DNA of 64,000 nucleotides from Oreohelix idahoensis (Eukaryota; Mollusca; Gastropoda; Stylommatophora; Oreohelicidae). A model generated the notes under the pieces. The model was not told the DNA's origin. It made no database searches and saw nothing but the letters and a program-made list of their open reading frames with translations. A program made the position numbers and the translations under genes. Positions 61,150-64,000 of this stretch are shown here, in pieces. The stretch is taken from assembly GCA_024509875.1 (NCBI GenBank), contig JAMPIV010012245.1, forward strand, positions 186,001-250,000, read 5' to 3'. Positions within the stretch are counted from its first letter, which is position 1, and each line of letters begins with the position of its first letter.

Positions 61150-61395
61150 ATTGATAGAGTGGTTAGAGCTCTGTCTCTAACGGCAAAGGTGCAGGGTTCG
61201 ATTCGCGTAATCGACACGATCCAGTCTACCCAGCTGTAAATAGGTACCTAACCTTGAGTTAGGGATGGAAAAAGCAGCGAGAGAGTGAACTGGTCACTCC
61301 ACCTCTCGATGCTGGACCTAGTACAGTGAAATCTCTAACACTTCACTCCTCTACGGCAATATTTGATATGAGACTACCTTTACCTTTAGGCCTGT
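61150..61395 (+). mobile_element. tRNA-derived SINE, with head
   Basis: The head holds an A-box-like GATAGAGTGGTTAGAGC (61153-61169) and a B-box GGGTTCGATTCGCG (61194-61207), the RNA polymerase III promoter spacing of a tRNA. The body has ACCCAGCTGTAAATAGGTAC, like the conserved centre of some invertebrate SINEs, then ACTCCACCTC and TCTCTAACACTTCACTC. A partial second copy is at 43824-44080. The clover-leaf is too diverged for a working tRNA. Confidence 0.82.
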
Positions 61396-61439
61396 ATTGT
61401 GTAATAGATCTGCATAATTTGTGTTAATGTATATGCCAT

Positions 61440-61830
61440 ACATATGCATGTACTTACTTCCTTACTTAGTCGTGCCTCTTCTACCGTGAGGTGAGGTGTA
61501 GAGGTTTGGAAGAGAGAGAGCGTCAGACTATCCTATCGGCTGTCTTCCTCCTGGCCTGGTTCCATTCTAGTCCTCGGTCCTTCAAAGATTGTCTAACTGT
61601 TGTCCTCGCAGCGGACTCTGGGACGTCCTAGAGGTCTGGATCCCTGGCTCTAAGTTTCCCATGTTTGTCGGGGTAGCCAATATTCTCCCATTCTGCAGAC
61701 ATGGCCAAACCATTTTAGTTGGGACTGTTCTACTTGGACCTGCAGGGGTTGCGTTTTAAGGCCTTGATGTATCGTCTGGTTGCGGACCATGTCTCTTCTT
61801 ATTACGTTACATGCTAGACATATGCATGTA
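61440..61830 (-). mobile_element. LINE family A insertion with 13-bp target duplication
   Basis: ACATATGCATGTA at 61440-61452 and 61818-61830 bounds a 365-bp minus-strand copy of LINE A. The frame (61650-61810) reads VIRRDMVRNQTIHQGLK and QLKWFGHVCRMGEYWLPRQT, close to residues near the C-terminus of the copy at 49360-50367. The tail on the left is the TAAG type. Confidence 0.93.
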
Positions 61831-61962
61831 AACATTGTAAATTATTCAGCATGAGATATGCACATTTATTTATTTCTTTCACACAACCCGTATCACACAA
61901 TACCGTGTATTACAATGGTTTCAAGAATAAATGTGTACGTCTGTGGACTTGCGCAAGTGTTC
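61831..61962. other. Short unclassified spacer
   Basis: Nothing recognised. Confidence 0.4.
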
Positions 61963-62295
61963 ATACACGTACTTGGGACCTAAAGATGCAGCAATAGAGA
62001 ATGCATTCAGCGACCCATAGCTTGACTGCTTGAGTCAGGGTCAGCGAACCAGAGCTGACCAAGACCCTACTCCACCTCCACGTGGTGGTCCTGGAAACAG
62101 GCTGCATCACTGCAGTCTGGCTGAGAGAGTAGGGATCGAAGAGGGAAGGCAAACCCGGTCCTAAAAAATGCCGTGCTGAAGTCGGATGTGTCGGCCGAAA
62201 GGCGCAGATATCGCAGCTCCGGTGTAAACAGACACAACGCAACCAACGTCCTTTTCAGAGCGAACGAGGAAGAAGAAGAAGAATACACGTACTTG
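61963..62295 (+). mobile_element. Retroposon family G, copy 2, 13-bp target duplication
   Basis: ATACACGTACTTG at 61963-61975 and 62283-62295 flanks a 307-bp insert related to 38815-39185. The 3' tail GCGAACGAGGAAGAAGAAGA matches the tail of LINE E at 42489-42515. No intact frame, so it was moved by a LINE enzyme in trans. Confidence 0.92.
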
Positions 62296-62491
62296 CTACA
62301 CTTGTAATCGAACATTGATTGGAAATATTAAATGAACACGGTTTTGTAAATTTATCTAATGTACTGTGAATAAAGTGATGGTGCAGGGTTAAATGTCCAG
62401 TGCCTTCATGTCTCTCTTACACACATCTTTGAACTTCTGTAGCGGCCGTCCAACTGTTCTTTTGCCATCTGCAAGTTGTCCGTAGAAGAAA
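62296..62491. other. Short unclassified stretch
   Basis: Nothing recognised. Confidence 0.4.
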
Positions 62492-62570
62492 CACACACAC
62501 ACACACAAACACCCCCACGCCCACACCCACACCCACACTCACACACACACACACATATGTATATATATAT
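62492..62570. repeat. CA-rich microsatellite with CCCACA interruptions
   Basis: CA units, then CCCACG/CCCACA units, then CA and TATATA. Confidence 0.96.
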
Positions 62571-63210
62571 CCCTTTTTCTCCGGTGCTGTACCGAATGTT
62601 CTCTTTCGAGACTCATTTATATGTTATTGAGTGGGATCACACTATAATTTCCGCAAGTGATGTTCATTACAACATTTTTTTAAAAGAAAAGCACAGTACG
62701 CTTAAATTTTTTAAAACCTTACGGTATGTATTTTTTTTCCCTTTATTCATGTTGAATAACAGATGGGCGCACATTGAGCTGTTTTCGACACAGGATTAAT
62801 GCAAACATACAGAAAAATGATCAGTTTCATATAAGCCATTTTATTTTTAAATTTCGAAATGTTCAATTATAGTTTATCGAAATATTCTTAAATTGTTCAT
62901 ACTCTATTGTAATGTTAATAATTTGTGTTTTGTTTTGTTTTTGTTAACTGTAATTTTTTTTTAACTTAATTCGGCGCTCCCTGAAGTCGACCCCAACGAG
63001 TTCACTTTAATCTATCTTATCCTGGGGAGCATCCTATTCAAGTCTTCCATGGCCTTCCCAATCCATGTCAAGCCTGTCTATGATTCCCTACTTCGTGTGT
63101 TTCCGGTACCAGCACTAGAATAACTATCTAACAGCTACAATGGAGCTGCTACATTAGCTGAGGATTGCAGTGCGGGAGGACGGATAAACAAATAATACAC
63201 ACATTACACT
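62571..63210. other. Unclassified AT-rich DNA
   Basis: T-rich runs. No gene or repeat recognised. Confidence 0.45.
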
Positions 63211-63216
63211 CATCAC

Positions 63217-63281
<65 letters not shown>
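63211..63281. repeat. CAT microsatellite, about 24 units
   Basis: Near-perfect CAT triplets (one CAC at the start). Confidence 0.97.
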
Positions 63282-63324
63282 GGTGCCATCTGCACACCGA
63301 AGGCGGCTGCAATGGATCTCCAAC

Positions 63325-64000
63325 GTCTTCTGTCTCATGTCTTGATGATGCACTCTGATAGACTCTTTCTTGTCTCTTGTCTTGATGGTACACTCTGATA
63401 GACTCTTTCCTGTCTCTTGTCTTGATGGTGCACTCTGATAGACTCTTTCCTGTCTCATGTCTTGATGGTGCACTCTGATAGACTCTTTCCTGTCTCTTGT
63501 CTTGATGGTGCACTCTGATAGACTCTTTCCTGTCTCTTGTCTTGATGGTGCACTCTGATAGACTCTTTCCTGGCTTATGTCTTGATGGTGCACTCTGATA
63601 GACTCTTTTCTGTCTCATGTCTTGATGGTGCACTCTGATAAACTCTTTCCTGTCTCTTGTCTTGATGGTGCACTCTGATAGACTCTTTCCTGTCTCTTGT
63701 CTTGATGGTGCACTCTGATAGACTCTTTCCTGTCTCTTGCCTTGATGGTGCACTCTGATAGACTCTTTCCTGTCTCATGTCTTGATGGTGCACTCTGATA
63801 GACTCTTTCCTGTCTCATGTCTTGATGGTGCACTCTGATAGACTCTTTTCTGTCTCATGTCTTGATGGTGCACTCTGATAGACTCTTTCCTGTCTCTTGT
63901 CTTGATGGTGTACTCTGATAGACTCTTTCCTGTCTCATGTCTTGATGTTGCACTCTGATAGACTCTTTCCTGTCTCTTGTCTTGATGATGCACTCTGATA
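63325..64000. repeat. 40-bp satellite, about 17 copies, continues past the window
   Basis: CTGATAGACTCTTTCCTGTC then TCTTGTCTTGATGGTGCACT repeats every 40 bases with only CTTGT/CATGT and a few other changes. Three units make 120 bases, so every minus-strand frame gives the same 40-residue repeat. I regard these as artefacts. Confidence 0.96.

Noticed and set aside
61150..61225. Functional tRNA gene
   Set aside because: A-box and B-box are present, but the arms do not pair well and a SINE body follows.
63154..63993. Overlapping Gln/Arg/Ser-rich frames
   Set aside because: All three minus frames give the same peptide cycle of the 40-bp satellite, and no start or promoter was seen.

Overview
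This is a stretch of animal nuclear DNA, almost entirely repeats and mobile elements. I found no host protein-coding gene that I can support. Several things point to an invertebrate metazoan: Tc1-type, Ty3/gypsy and several non-LTR element classes, a tRNA-headed SINE, a fragment of 18S rRNA with animal-type sequence, and abundant microsatellites. A mollusc or another lophotrochozoan would fit, but the species cannot be fixed from this window.

Region by region. 1-1961: 5' part of a minus-strand Ty3/gypsy-like element (broken gag, nucleocapsid-like low-complexity region, start of an aspartic protease), cut by the window edge. 1962-7500: AT-rich DNA with one dispersed repeat. 7513-9240: LINE scrap, TA-rich microsatellite, 18S rRNA 5' fragment fused to an 81-bp tandem repeat, a 238-bp MITE and a LINE tail. 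9900-10905: a 21-bp array (about 39 copies) and a CTT tract. 12365-14670: LINE insertion with a clear target duplication, then CATC-rich higher-order repeats. 15121-18480: LINE copies, a 40-bp array and a GATA tract. 19090-20933: a DNA transposon with CACTG-ending terminal inverted repeats, enclosing an uncharacterised protein family with one nonsense codon. 21242-21580: a nearly perfect 155-bp-arm palindrome. 23800-30300: LINE B copies, a LINE nested in a LINE, and two Tc1 elements set in long TA microsatellites. 31185-38300: diverged duplicated blocks, satellites and LINE 3' ends. 38545-44080: LINE and SINE copies, including the best RNase H domain. 48177-50486: two LINE insertions with target duplications. 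51124-59208: a nearly complete Ty3/gypsy element on the minus strand, with both LTRs, a TTAC target duplication, a primer-binding site and all pol domains, broken by two frameshifts. 59700-64000: ATC repeats, a tRNA-SINE, two retroposons with 13-bp target duplications, and a 40-bp satellite running off the end.

The elements depend on each other. LINE reverse transcriptases explain the truncated copies, and a ~300-bp retroposon family shares its exact 3' tail with an RNase H-bearing LINE. Tc1 elements appear to have used TA microsatellites as targets. The most novel candidate is the CACTG-ended transposon at 19090-20933. It offers a mobile-element explanation for a protein family I know only as uncharacterised.
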